From: Hyphochytrium catenoides
Lineage: Eukaryota > Sar > Hyphochytriomycetes > Hyphochytriales > Hyphochytriaceae
Length of the DNA stretch: 32,427 nt
Direction of reading: 5' to 3'
NCBI GenBank assembly: GCA_900088475.1
Contig: FLMG01000825.1
Coordinates: 565 to 32,991, forward strand
Position 1 is the first letter of the stretch, and each line of letters begins with the position of its first letter. Positions 1-9,095 of this stretch are shown here, piece after piece. Position numbers and translations under genes: made by a program. The notes beneath the pieces are model-generated. The model ran no database searches. It was not told where the DNA came from and saw only the letters and a program-made list of their open reading frames with translations.

Positions 1-742
1 GGGGGGGGGGGGAAGAGGGGAAGAGCGAGCAAAAGAAACATCGAGGAGGAAAGAAGAAGATATGAAAAAGAAGTGAACAGGCAACAAGGGTCCGTGTAAG
101 AGCCGCCGCAATAACCTGGCAGTACCCGCTGGGCAGCAAGCTCTGCCGCCTCCCGGTCCCTCTTAGAAGAGCTGTCAAGGAGAGACCGCAACGAAAAGAG
201 AGAGCGAAAGAGTGAGAGAGGGGGAGAGAACCCTTATCCACTGCTCTAGCGCTGTAGTCTAGTGAAAAGGAGGCTCCCCGAAAAGGAAAGGACGAGATGA
301 AGCAGGAGGAAGATGAAGTCGCGCGAGCCAAAGTCACTAGAGTAGGCGCCGAAGACAGAGAAACCCTGAAAAGAGTGACACGCACAACTATGTAGATGAC
401 AAGAGGACGCTCGACTTGGAGAGAGCAAAGGAGAGAGCAACGGATGGGAGATACTAGAGACGGCAGGAGAAAGAGCGAGCCAGGGCGCCTGGAGAGGAAG
501 GATTGCCAGTAACAGGATGAGTGAGCCTCACTTCCCACGTACCTTGCGACTTCATCCTGGTTGATATAGAGGCTGTCAGGAACCAAGAGCTTGGCTAGAG
601 AGTTCACGGAGGAGCCAAGGAGAGACGCTGCGGCGGCAGAAGACACTGGCCCGGAGTTTGCCGTCCAAGCCGCATGCAAGCTCTCCCCCTGTTCCCGCGC
701 CTCTCTCTCATCGTCCTGCTCATCTATCTCCTTCCTCCCCAT
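1..742 (-). CDS. 5' part of an unrecognised gene, runs off the left edge
   Basis: A first exon at 742-543 opens with ATG (740-742) and encodes an acidic start (MGRKEIDEQDDERE) followed by a Ser/Ala-rich stretch and the segment SLAKLLVPDSLYINQDEVA. It ends at a GTACGT donor (541-542). The putative intron is strongly pyrimidine-rich on the minus strand and ends in TTGACAG. Exon 2 starts at 171, joins in phase and continues SSSKRDREAAELAAQRVLP. A possible but poor donor (GTTATT) lies at 115; beyond it the sequence is CT-rich to the edge and may be another intron. I do not recognise the family. It is arranged head to head with the beta-hydroxylase gene. Support is coding-like composition, phase agreement and a good polypyrimidine tract. 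The start and the number of exons are inferred. Confidence 0.45.
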   Translation of the reverse strand, partial: MGRKEIDEQDDEREAREQGESLHAAWTANSGPVSSAAAASLLGSSVNSLAKLLVPDSLYINQDEVARYVGSEAHSSCYWQSFLSRRPGSLFLLPSLVSPIRCSLLCSLQVERPLVIYIVVRVTLFRVSLSSAPTLVTLARATSSSSCFISSFPFRGASFSLDYSARAVDKGSLPLSHSFALSFRCGLSLTALLRGTGRRQSLLPSGYCQVIAAALTRTLVACSLLFHIFFFPPRCFFCSLFPSSPPP

Positions 743-1353
743 GGCCAGGACTACGGAAGCTTGTAGCTCATCACAGGACGAAGACGTGAGGAGAGGCGTT
801 CCAAGCTGCTCTCTTTCAACTCATCGTGGAGTTCTCCTTGTCTCCCCTTCCTCTCTCTTCAGCCCTATGTTCCGACGGTCACTAGAGTGTCGCTTCCCAC
901 TCCGTCGCCTGCCCGCCCGTCTCTGGCTGTCTCCGTAGTTCTATCTACCCACGGTGTCTGTCTCCGTCTGCAGCAATCTCTTTCTCTGTCTGCTGCATTC
1001 TCACTTCCAGTGGCGCGATGTAAATCCCTCTGTCTCCCCGGACGATATCTCTCGGCCTGCCGTGATGTCTATCATCTATGATCTCCTGCCCACTCTGATT
1101 CGCAAGCATCAGAGCCGCTAACGGTCGTCTAGCGTCAGTAAGATCTGAAGGAGAAAGCTTCAGAATGCAGAGATGAGAAGTGAAGACCGAAGACTGAAGA
1201 CTGAGCTGAGCTTCAACACCTCGCTCTACTTCGCGGTCGGTCTGCCGTCCGTCTCGGATCCATCTACATCCGCTTTACTCTCTCCTGACGGCGCTCCGGG
1301 AGTCGGGTTTAGAGGTGTAGGGCTGCGGGGCCTGTCTTACAAGGAGTGGACAG
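743..1353. other. divergent intergenic region / shared 5' flanks
   Basis: This 611-bp stretch lies between two divergently oriented genes. It contains several overlapping short ORFs of low complexity (Ser/Leu/Pro from CT-rich DNA), none with a recognisable domain. It probably holds the promoters and 5' UTRs of both neighbours. No TATA box or other specific element can be called with confidence. Additional 5' exons of the beta-hydroxylase gene cannot be excluded. Confidence 0.4.
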
Positions 1354-3831
1354 ATGGCACGGGCGATCCCTACCGCGAATCTGGTCCGCAGCGCTTTGTG
1401 CCTCACTACAGGTCTTCAACATGACGACCTCTCTTTCCCTCGTCGCTCTCCTCCCTCTCCCGCCCTCATTCTCTCTCTCTCCCTATCTCTGTTTCATTGG
1501 TTATCTCTCTCTCTGCATGAGGTTCTTACTGTCCAATGCACCTTCCTTCCCTCGTAGTTCCCTATTTTCCATCAGCAGACTTCTACGCCCTCTTGCGCAG
1601 TCAGGTGCCCCGTGCTCAGTCACCTCTTGACTCTCCACCTCATCTTCTTTGTCTCTTCTCCATGAAGCTTATCTTTCTCTCTTCTCTCTCGCTCTCAGGC
1701 GTCACTCTTCTAGAAGCAGCTCCTCTGTATCTCCTTGTTCCGGGCAGACCTGCACACGCTAACTTCTTTCTTCTCACCTTCCTAATCAGCCAAATGCCGG
1801 CCGAGCCCTACGATGTTTATCTTCCCTGGTCTAGAGTCTCGACCCTGGTGGGAGCTTAGCTCTTTCAGTTGGGCGGCGGAGCTCAAAGAAAAGTTCCCTA
1901 TCATTAAGGTAAGAGCACGTTCGGAGCTAGCGCCTAGCCAGAACCGAGCGTCTTTGATACTCTCTTTTACTAGCCGCTGGATGCCTTATCTCTCATCACA
2001 CACTCTCTCTCTCCATCGACTTCTCTTGTTCTCGACACGTCTCTCTCTCTCTCTGATGTGTCTGTCTTATATCAACCAAAGACCTTACTTTTAGTCTCCC
2101 TCTTCGCACACACACTCTCTCCTTAGTCTCCCTCTTTGGTCTTGACCCTTGTTCTTTGCAGTCTTATCTGTCTTCTTAGCTAGCCCATTCCGTAACGCCT
2201 ATAAGCGACTGTCTACAACTGTCTTGTGTTAGCCAGAACCATCGGATGCTTCTTGTCATTCGGCTCCAGTCAGCCGATTTTGCTTGCCCCTCTCTCTTTG
2301 TCTTTTCCCTTTGTCTTCTCGATCACCTAGTTGAATATCTCACCTGCCAAAACGGTCTGTCTTTCCACATCCTACCACGCGCGCTATTTACTGTCTCTCA
2401 AGGTGTCTCTCAGACTCCCTCTGCTCACTAGTTTCTATCAGTAGTGTTTGTGCTTTCCCTCTGGCTTCGTCTCTTTCTTCCCGCTCTTCTCTTTCTCCTG
2501 CTGTTTCTCTCTCTCTCTCTATTTTCTCCCAGTTTGGTACATCTGGTGCCCTCTGATTGACCCTCCTCTCCCTTCGTCGTGCGTTGCAGGATGAGTATTT
2601 GGCTCTCCGTGAGCGCCACAAGGCCCAGTCTGACTACCAAATGAAAGCCGATGAACACCAGCTCCATGCCGGAGATTGGGACTGGCACTCGTTCTATCAA
2701 AAGGTGAAAGACGCATCTGAGCTCGCGTAGGAGGTGCAGGAGAGAGAAGACTACATAGCCGAAGAGGGAAGGTAGTGAAAGACAGGAACAGGCTGAGAAA
2801 GAGTCGTTTCCCTTAGCGCTGACGCCTCCACTAGATCCTCTTCTTCCGCTAATTTTAACTGCGCACTTTGTGTTCGCTTTGCTAAACCAATAGGGAGTCA
2901 AGCAGGATAAAATGAGTGAGCTCTGTCCTCTCACAAGCGCCGCTCTGGAGAGCATCCCAGGACTGATGACAGGCGTTCCCTTTGCCTATTCCTTCTTCTC
3001 CACCTTAGGACCCAAGGCAACACATCACTCCCTACGACTATCCTCCTTATCTTGGTTTACCCGACTAGGTTACTGCATTATCTATACCTCGCGACTTCTA
3101 GCATTATCTTCATCCCGTGCTGAAAGCCAGGCAGCACTGCATTAGAGTCCTCTGAATAGCGATGTCGTTCGTTCGTAGCGCTTTCTCCACTTTACGCATA
3201 TTTCTCACCTTGATCATGACTGACGTACGGGTACTGCTATACTGTTTCCCATGCTATTGCAGTCGAGCATCCCGGCTCACTCCGCCCCCTGCAATATAAG
3301 GGTGCGCTGCCATCTTCCCCTCATAGTCCCGCCGGCAGAGTGTGGCCTGAGGGTCGGGGAGGAGGTGAGACACTGGGAGGAAGGTGTTCCTTTGCTTTTT
3401 GATGGTAAGGCTCAATCTGATCTCTGCTTCATGTGCCTGGATGGCTTCCCTGTAATGTTTGGTCAACGTTAAGTGCGGTTAGTCGTTAGCCTGGAGTTGA
3501 TGGCCCAACAGCGCTCAAACTCGGACCGCCTTGCTTGACAAGTCCAAAACACTAGAGCGTCTTTCTACTTCTCAAAGCTGTGTGGACTACGTCCCACGCT
3601 CTCTGTTCCCTTTGCAAGACAGTAACACACCACGTGCCCCTCATGTTCTACTTCTCGCTCCTTCCTGCTTTGTTAGATGCATATGACCACGAAGCGTGGA
3701 ATGACTCTCCGGATGGAGAGCGAGTAGTCCTTCTTTTTGACGTTTGGCATCCAGATCTGGTGCAAGAAGAGAGAGTGGCGATGCAAGACATGTTCCAGAA
3801 GGCCAGGGACAAGGGTTGGCTCAGAGGATGA
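1354..3831 (+). CDS. aspartyl/asparaginyl beta-hydroxylase domain protein (2-oxoglutarate, Fe(II) dioxygenase)
   Basis: Six exons: 1354-1411, 1790-1908, 2590-2703, 2894-3016, 3263-3404, 3677-3831, 711 nt in all, giving 236 residues ending in TGA. All junctions agree in phase. The protein is essentially one Asp_Arg_Hydrox domain (human ASPH C-terminal type). Visible family landmarks are TMFIFPGLESRPWW, HAGDWDWHSF, ESIPGLMTG and FDVWHPDL. The iron ligands expected from human ASPH (His679, His725) are His144 in IPAHSAPCN and His190 in DHEAWN. The 2-oxoglutarate contacts are matched by Arg153, His155 and Arg201. The enzyme should hydroxylate Asp/Asn side chains of a protein substrate that cannot be told from sequence. 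Unlike animal ASPH there is no membrane anchor or luminal repeat region. The first 20 residues (MARAIPTANLVRSALCLTT...) lack acids and contain Arg, so a mitochondrial presequence is possible. Exon 1 is the least certain; intron 4 is GC-AG. Confidence 0.88.
3017..3262 (+). other. GC-AG intron of the beta-hydroxylase gene
   Basis: The family alignment FSTLGPK|SSIPAHSAPCN requires the exon to stop after the AAG codon at 3014-3016. The intron therefore begins GCAACA (3017) and ends TTGCAG (3262). Phase is 0 on both sides. No GT donor gives a better join. It is the only non-GT donor among the introns reconstructed here. Confidence 0.65.
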
Positions 3832-4947
3832 AGCCCAAAACATACAGCCTACCTCTGTACGGCAGGGTAGTTCCAGTTATCGGGACAGGTCTCGAAAAAG
3901 GGAGACAAGTTGTCTACGTCCATGCTACTGCTCCTTCCTCCCAACAGTGCCAACAGAGCCAAAGATTAGAGTTGGCGCACCTCGCTGCTCCCCAGTCGCC
4001 TGGAGGAAGGGGCGTCATATCAGAGCCTCTTATCATAAGGAGTTGAGGCAAATATAGCGCCGTCCTTCCTGAGATCGCGACCTAATTCAACCCTGTGACA
4101 CCAAGAGCAGGAGAGAACAATAGGCATTCCGAGTGCAAGTGCCAGTGCATGCTTGCTCGACATATGATTTTGCTCTTTCACCTTCCACCGCGAAGCATAG
4201 CGTTAGCACTTTCTCTATTAGCACAGGTTTTTTCTTCAACTTCCTTCGTTAGAACGTGAACTGGTACCTCGCTCTTTAGAAACCAAAAAATGTTTTCCCG
4301 TCATTTTACTGACCCGCCATCGAGCCACCTGTCTATCTCTCATGCATCTCAACTCACCCTTCTGCATTATCAGCTCTTCCTCCTCCAGTCCTTTGTCTCT
4401 TCTTGTCCTTTCTATTCTCTCTCTTGCATTAGCTCTGGGACAGTGTATCCCTATGAGGCGCTCCTCTCGTCCTCCTTCTTGGCGTACTTCGTAGGTACAG
4501 GACGGCAGCTGCTGGTTAGAGTGGGCAGTCCTTGTTCACAGTTTATCATAGAGTTCAACACGATAATCTTGTTTCTTTGATGGTGACAGGAGAAGTAGGA
4601 GAAGAAACAGGTATTAGTCTTCCCCACCTTTTCTGTCCTCAAACCTGCTCTCTTCTTATCATCTCCCTGACGAGGAAGCAACGATTGTTATTGGCGTCGT
4701 CGGGCCGGATTCTTAGGACCACCCTTATAGTTTATTTCAAGTTCTTAGTACTGTTAGTGCTGCTGCTACCGATGAAGGCTTGGACGATAGATAATATTAT
4801 GCTGCTGTTGCGCTGCCCTGCGTATTATGAAAGGCAGAACGCCTGCTTCTTCCCGTCCCATTCTGCTGTGTTTTGACGCCACAGAGAGCCCCAGCAGCAG
4901 TAGGGCAAGAAAAGACCCTCATCTTAAGTGATCCTCTTCTTCTTACC
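3832..4947. other. gene-poor stretch downstream of the hydroxylase gene
   Basis: This stretch holds the 3' flank of the hydroxylase gene and AT-richer sequence. The short ORFs at 3744-4046, 4290-4580 and 4532-4876 have no domain or codon pattern that supports them. An AATAAA motif reads on the minus strand near 4733 and could serve the putative minus-strand exon at 4948-5084. Nothing else was recognised. Confidence 0.35.
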
Positions 4948-5084
4948 TCAAGTCTTTTGCCGTAGAGAGTAGTAGGGTGCAGCCCAGCCCGAGTATATAG
5001 AGATCTCTTTCTCGTTTTCCTCCAAATCGTCATCCTCCTTCCCCTCAGACAATAGCTGCGCGTAGCTGATACGCCTCCCTTCGC
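4948..5084 (-). CDS. possible terminal exon of an unrecognised minus-strand gene
   Basis: After a minus-strand sequence resembling a branch point plus acceptor (CTCAACTAACTAG), one frame opens at 5082 and reads EGRRISYAQLLSEGK, then the acidic segment EDDDLEENEKE, then ISIYSGWAAPYYSLRQKT and TGA (4948-4950). The residue mix looks protein-like, unlike the surrounding low-complexity ORFs. The stop is followed at once by G-GTAAGA, a good donor consensus. The alternative reading is an internal exon in another frame, which is open but very basic. I could not find the upstream exons, so this is a fragment with unknown function. Confidence 0.3.
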
Positions 5085-5127
5085 CTAGTTAGTTGAGCCT
5101 TCCTCCACCCACGCCTAAGTAGCACCA

Positions 5128-5322
5128 TTGATGATCAAAGAGCATCACCTTGAATCAGACTATGAAGGGCAGGCAGTGGTCGGGATCACCGGCGCCTCCT
5201 CTCTCCTCAATCACCAAGCCGAGCAGCAGCCGCAGCAGCAACAGAAACAAGCAAACAAGTGTCCCCCCCCCCAACCCCCCCAATCATATAGCCATTATTC
5301 CGAATGTCACAGTCATAGATGA
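5128..5322 (+). other. short Gln-rich ORF, uncertain
   Basis: An ATG-initiated frame of 64 codons contains MIKEHHLESDYEGQAVVGIT, then a Gln-rich run (QAEQQPQQQQKQANK) and a Pro stretch produced by a C-tract. No domain is visible. The antisense frame is Leu-rich and also open. It may be an exon, but neither upstream nor downstream exons join it convincingly. Confidence 0.18.
5263..5281. repeat. C10-AA-C7 homopolymer tract
   Basis: Ten C residues (5263-5272), two A residues, then seven C residues (5275-5281). It directly follows the CAG-rich stretch at 5222-5242. Length is likely to be polymorphic or prone to sequencing error. Confidence 0.9.
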
Positions 5323-5532
5323 GGTTCATTCGATATCCTGTTTGTTTAGATTCCGAATGAGTGACTCTTGTAGGAGTAACGGCCTTTGGTCCTTCCCAAC
5401 GGCCGTCACTCATCGGCCCCTCACCAGACTGACCAGACCTACTACTGGCCGCCTTCTCATCCTAACAGCCCAGCACTGGCGACCAGATGGCCGTGGCTGG
5501 TTGCTGGACGACGACCTCCTCTGTCCCGTATG

Positions 5533-5574
5533 ATCTCTCTTCTCCGTCCCTCTCTCTCTCTCCTTCCTCTCTCC

Positions 5575-5613
<39 letters not shown>

Positions 5614-5640
5614 CTCTCTCTCACTCTTTCTTTCCCTTCC
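5533..5640. repeat. CT microsatellite and polypyrimidine tract
   Basis: Nearly pure pyrimidine on the plus strand, with an uninterrupted CT run at about 5581-5609. In this window such tracts sit mostly inside introns on the coding strand, so it may mark an undetected plus-strand intron. No flanking exon pair could be confirmed. Confidence 0.85.
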
Positions 5641-5843
5641 TGTGGGTATGTGGTTGTTTCTCTTCTTCTCAAATCCACTACTTGACGATCAGTTGTTCTG
5701 TCGGCTCCTCCTCGGCAGCATTCCTCTTCCTCTGCAGCATTCCTCTCCTCCTCTGCAGCATTATCCCTCTCCGCTGCTGCTCAGATGCTGATATGTGGCT
5801 GGGCTCCGCATCGACGAAAGTGGTCTTGGGCTGCTGTGGATGA

Positions 5844-6620
5844 GAGAACAAGCAGGTGAGGTTAGAAATAGAGCGGAGCGAAGAAACCGCCGCTCATCAT
5901 GGACCGATAATAATAATGTAAATGATCACTAGTCTACCTGATATATTAGCTAAAAGCAGCAACAACACTGCAGTCACCTGGCCTCAACTTCTCTTTCAGA
6001 GGGTGCTCCTGTTCATCACACTCCTATTACTACGCCCTTCGTCTCTTCTGCAGTCCAAGCTCTAACGGCTGAAACAGGTTGAAGGGAGAACAAACATAAC
6101 AGCAACAACAGCCCAATTATATCCAGCAAGCCTGGAAGTATGTTCTTAATCCATCTCTTACGTGCAGATCATTGTTATGATCCATTTTTTTTGTCATCTT
6201 CTTTATCAGTCGTTGAATGTTAGACCAACGGGCGCTGGGGCAGTGTGGCATACGGTAGAAGAGTTCTTGAAGGCTAGCAAATGATGGACTCCGGGCATTT
6301 ACTAGGAACATAAGGTAGGATTAACAGAGTATACGTAAGGGAACAGGACGCCTTAACCCTGTCAACAACAGTAACTCTTATTAGCCGACAAGGGGGAAGT
6401 GCTAAGAGACTGTCACTAGAAATGCCAAAGACCGCGGATATGGAAGATAAATAGACGTATCAATCATTATAAGGATAACGTAATAGTACTCTTTCTATGG
6501 TACAAGCGAATCTACAGAGGAGCATCAGCTGCTCCTATTATTATCCTGCCACCGCATTGTGTCGGTCGGACGCGGGGAGGGATAGTTCTTAAATAGCTGA
6601 GATAACTTTGCACATTTTGT
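5844..6620. other. AT-richer 3' flank of the zinc-finger gene
   Basis: No supported gene. A minus-strand ORF at 6117-6311 (64 codons) has no recognisable features. The stretch directly follows the stop codon of the minus-strand zinc-finger gene and probably contains its 3' UTR. No canonical AATAAA was found close to that stop. Confidence 0.4.
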
Positions 6621-7691
6621 TTAGGCCGCCACTGGCCCACCACTGAACATCATCTGCTGTTGGGAGTATGCGACAGGGTAAGCTGGACCCAAGGAGCTCG
6701 GGCGTGCCATGAAGGGCGGCGAGACAGCGGTTGAAGAAACCATAGAGGAGGCTGGAGACGAAGACGCTAGAGATGGGAGCATGGCCGATGCAGCAAAGCC
6801 TGGATAGAGTCCATCCGCCTTCCTCATTGGCATACTACCCTGGAGACTAACGAGCCTCGCTTGAGGAGACGGTGAGATTTGACTGACAGCTGGAGAGCTT
6901 TTGGCCATAGTTCGCTGCTGAAGCTCGCGGATGGAGGGGAGGCGAGGCTTGGCCGCTGGGGAATTAGAGGAGTGGAAGGCTTGGAGCTGAGCGGGAAGAG
7001 AAGTTTGTTGCGGAAGATGCACCTCTACCGGCTGAAGCATTGGTCTCGAGTGATGCTGCACTGTAGGCAAGAAGTGTGGGCTTCCATTGCCTCCCATAAA
7101 TGTGGCGACCGGGCTGGCCCCAGCTTGACTGTATCCGTGGTAGAAAGGACTCATCATGTGGCTTTGCACAGTAGTAGGAGCTTGGCCCGCAGAAGGGGAG
7201 GAAGAAGATGAAGCTTCTACTAGTTTCCAGCCTTCCTTCGAAAGAGGAAAGTGCCGCACGCAGACGCCCTTCCTCTGTGCGCTGTTGTTGCAGCCGCTGA
7301 CAATGCAGCGCTTTCCCCCGCCATGAAGGACACACCGCCCTCCAGGTCGGGCACCGCTGGTGCAGCCTGCAACGGAGCAACGCCGCCCACCTCCGTGTGC
7401 AATGCAAAGACCTCTTGTTCTGACCTTACTAAGGCATCCGGGCACAGAACATGCTCTGGAGCGGTTCTTCAGGCTTCTGCGGCCGCTAGAGCTTGATCGT
7501 GCAGGCGTAGAGCTGCCACTGCTGCGCTGGGAGAGAGTCTCATCGTCCTCCGCCGCTGAAGAGGAAGACCCTGTCTCATGTCGCTGCGACACTTCTTCCA
7601 TCTTCAAAGCGGTCAAGCTCTTTTGCTCTTCCTCTTGCTGCTTCTTGGTCATTTTCTTCCCATTGGCACCCTTGCTGCTCTTCTCTGCCAT
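6621..7691 (-). CDS. zinc-finger protein with three WRKY19-like C-x4-C-x9-C-x2-H repeats
   Basis: An intronless frame of 356 residues ends in TAA. The first ATG of the frame is at 7689-7691; an upstream TTG at 7700 is not a plausible start. Residues 1-35 are Lys/Glu-rich and 40-75 Ser-rich. Three tandem zinc-binding repeats follow with exact 24-residue spacing: Cys81/Cys86/Cys96/His99, Cys105/Cys110/Cys120/His123 and Cys129/Cys134/Cys144/His147. They are separated by HGGG-R/K-R-C linkers. The rest is low complexity, rich in Ser, Pro, Gln and Met, as in transcriptional regulators. Such repeats occur in the WRKY19-like zinc-finger proteins of oomycetes and other stramenopiles and in some plant proteins. 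A nuclear, nucleic-acid-binding or regulatory role is likely by family, but target and partners are unknown. Confidence 0.85.
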   Translation of the reverse strand: MAEKSSKGANGKKMTKKQQEEEQKSLTALKMEEVSQRHETGSSSSAAEDDETLSQRSSGSSTPARSSSSGRRSLKNRSRACSVPGCLSKVRTRGLCIAHGGGRRCSVAGCTSGARPGGRCVLHGGGKRCIVSGCNNSAQRKGVCVRHFPLSKEGWKLVEASSSSSPSAGQAPTTVQSHMMSPFYHGYSQAGASPVATFMGGNGSPHFLPTVQHHSRPMLQPVEVHLPQQTSLPAQLQAFHSSNSPAAKPRLPSIRELQQRTMAKSSPAVSQISPSPQARLVSLQGSMPMRKADGLYPGFAASAMLPSLASSSPASSMVSSTAVSPPFMARPSSLGPAYPVAYSQQQMMFSGGPVAA

Positions 7692-8220
7692 TGTATGCAA
7701 CTCAAAGTGGTGGGAGGCTGCTACCTTGGCTCAGGTGAAGAAGAAAGAGCACACAGCAATGCGCGCAGGCGGGCGGCGGGTAATGAAGGGAGCTTTGGCT
7801 GTGCGAGTCCCAATCAACAAGTGAATTGGCGTGTGAGAGGGGAGAGGTTAGGGACGGCGACGACTATTGATGGTGATGGGACGTACTAGATGTTGCGTGA
7901 TAGAGGGAAAGCGCTAACCAACTTACTTCCTAACCTTCTGGTGAGACTCTACTCAGCCAACAGCCCTGTCAGTTCTATCTCTTGTTAGGTGATAATGATG
8001 GCATTTGTGAGAGTGGTGTCAAAGCAAGCAAGGATAGATAGATAGAGGTCGTACAGAGAAGCGCTGAGGGGAGGAAAAGGGGTAGCCAAGAGGCAAGCTC
8101 TCTGCATCCAAAAGTAGCCTTTGACCCATTCTCCCTGCTCCTTGTCCGCCCTGGTTTTCTGATGAGAGCCAACCTTCATTCCTGCTTCCCCTACACTATA
8201 AGGATAGATAGGCCTGAGTG
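7692..8220. other. 5' flank of the zinc-finger gene
   Basis: Upstream of the zinc-finger start. Two overlapping minus-strand ORFs (7975-8172, 7985-8179) have no domain. A promoter is expected here on the minus strand, but no specific element can be assigned. GATA repeats (four copies) occur near 8031-8045. Confidence 0.3.
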
Positions 8221-8349
8221 AGGGGAGAAAGAAAGAAAGAACGAGAGAGAGAGAAAGAGAGAGGGAGAAAGAGAGAGAAAGAGAGAGAGAGAAAAAGAAA
8301 GAGAGAGAGAGGGGAACAAAGAGAGAGGGAGAAAGAGAGAGAGAGAAAC

Positions 8350-8380
<31 letters not shown>

Positions 8381-8390
8381 AAGAGAGATG
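8221..8390. repeat. GA-rich microsatellite
   Basis: About 170 bp almost entirely of GAGA/GAAA units on the plus strand (CT-rich on the minus strand), ending in ATGATGATGATGA near 8388-8400. Composition matches the intronic pyrimidine tracts of minus-strand genes in this window. Confidence 0.9.
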
Positions 8391-8421
8391 ATGATGATGA
8401 TTGGCAGGATCTGTTGCCTTG

Positions 8422-8655
8422 CTAAGCGGATCGGCTCTCAGCGACTCCTCTCTGAGGAGAGAGAGAGAAGAGGAAGACGGCTCCGTAATATTTCTGCCGT
8501 TTTTTCTCACCTGTAGACAGTCCTTCGAAGAGGATTAACGCTCTCAAGTCAAACGCAAGCCCTGAGAACCTGATCGATCCTCGGGTTAGCATCATGTGTT
8601 TGATATACCCCTCTCCTTGATAGTGATTTATCTGTGTGTCTATATTTGATGTCAA
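8422..8655 (-). other. minus-strand ORF of uncertain status
   Basis: A frame without an ATG start reads TQINHYQGEGYIKHMML, then TRGSIRFSGLAFDLRALILFEG, and reaches a GTGAGA sequence (8513) that could be a donor. A pyrimidine-rich stretch and CTCAG follow about 60 nt on. It may be an exon of a minus-strand transcript upstream of the zinc-finger gene, including a 5' UTR exon. No family is recognised and no partner exon was found. Confidence 0.2.
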
Positions 8656-8867
8656 TGAGTGGGTGAGAGCCAGTGAGTGTGTAAGGTGGACTCTGTCCCC
8701 CCTTCAAAAGAATGAGGTGGTTGGGTGGGGGGAATGGCCTGAAAAATTTATCCTTGGGTTCTAGGGAATTATTCAGCCTCCTTCACATCTGCTGCTGGTG
8801 ATACAGAGGACCCCAACCCCATCTTCTACCCCACCCACCTTGAACTGTAAAATGAGGTAGCTCTGAA

Positions 8868-9095
8868 GTGCAGGATGGGTGGTCAAGGGATCAAATGCTC
8901 TTGGGCCCTATCTACAAGCAGGGAGGACCTGATCGAGGAAGTTACAGTACTGTAAACTATCGGAGACCCCCCGTCTTGTTGATGTCCCCGAATAGGGGTG
9001 AATGTAGCGATCTAGCCGCTTACCCCCTCGTCTCGTCAGGAACGGTTTGGTGTTCATTTTCCTTTTGGCTCTGATGCCATCGTCCGAAAGTTAAT
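8868..9095 (+). pseudogene. possible relic of a non-LTR reverse transcriptase
   Basis: One frame reads LLGPIYKQGG then VNYRRPPVLLMSP, resembling the PIYKKG...NYRPISLL region of LINE-type reverse transcriptases. After a frame change, about 9031-9090 reads RQERFGVHFPFGSDAIVRKLI, resembling the following E-QFGFR-G-ST-DAI element of the same domain. Spacing and order fit the family. The frames are broken and no catalytic YADD box was found further on, so this would be a decayed copy. The match is by eye and weak; chance similarity is a real alternative. Confidence 0.3.

Noticed and set aside
2428-2955. 175-codon minus-strand ORF
   Set aside because: Antisense to two well-aligned exons and an intron of the beta-hydroxylase gene; no domain; Arg/Glu-rich from GA tracts.
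6879-7824. Several plus-strand and other-frame ORFs over the zinc-finger gene
   Set aside because: Shadows of the zinc-finger frame, which has three exact zinc-binding repeats.
8196-8510. Minus-strand ORF of Ser/Leu/Phe repeats
   Set aside because: Produced by the GA microsatellite; no real protein character.
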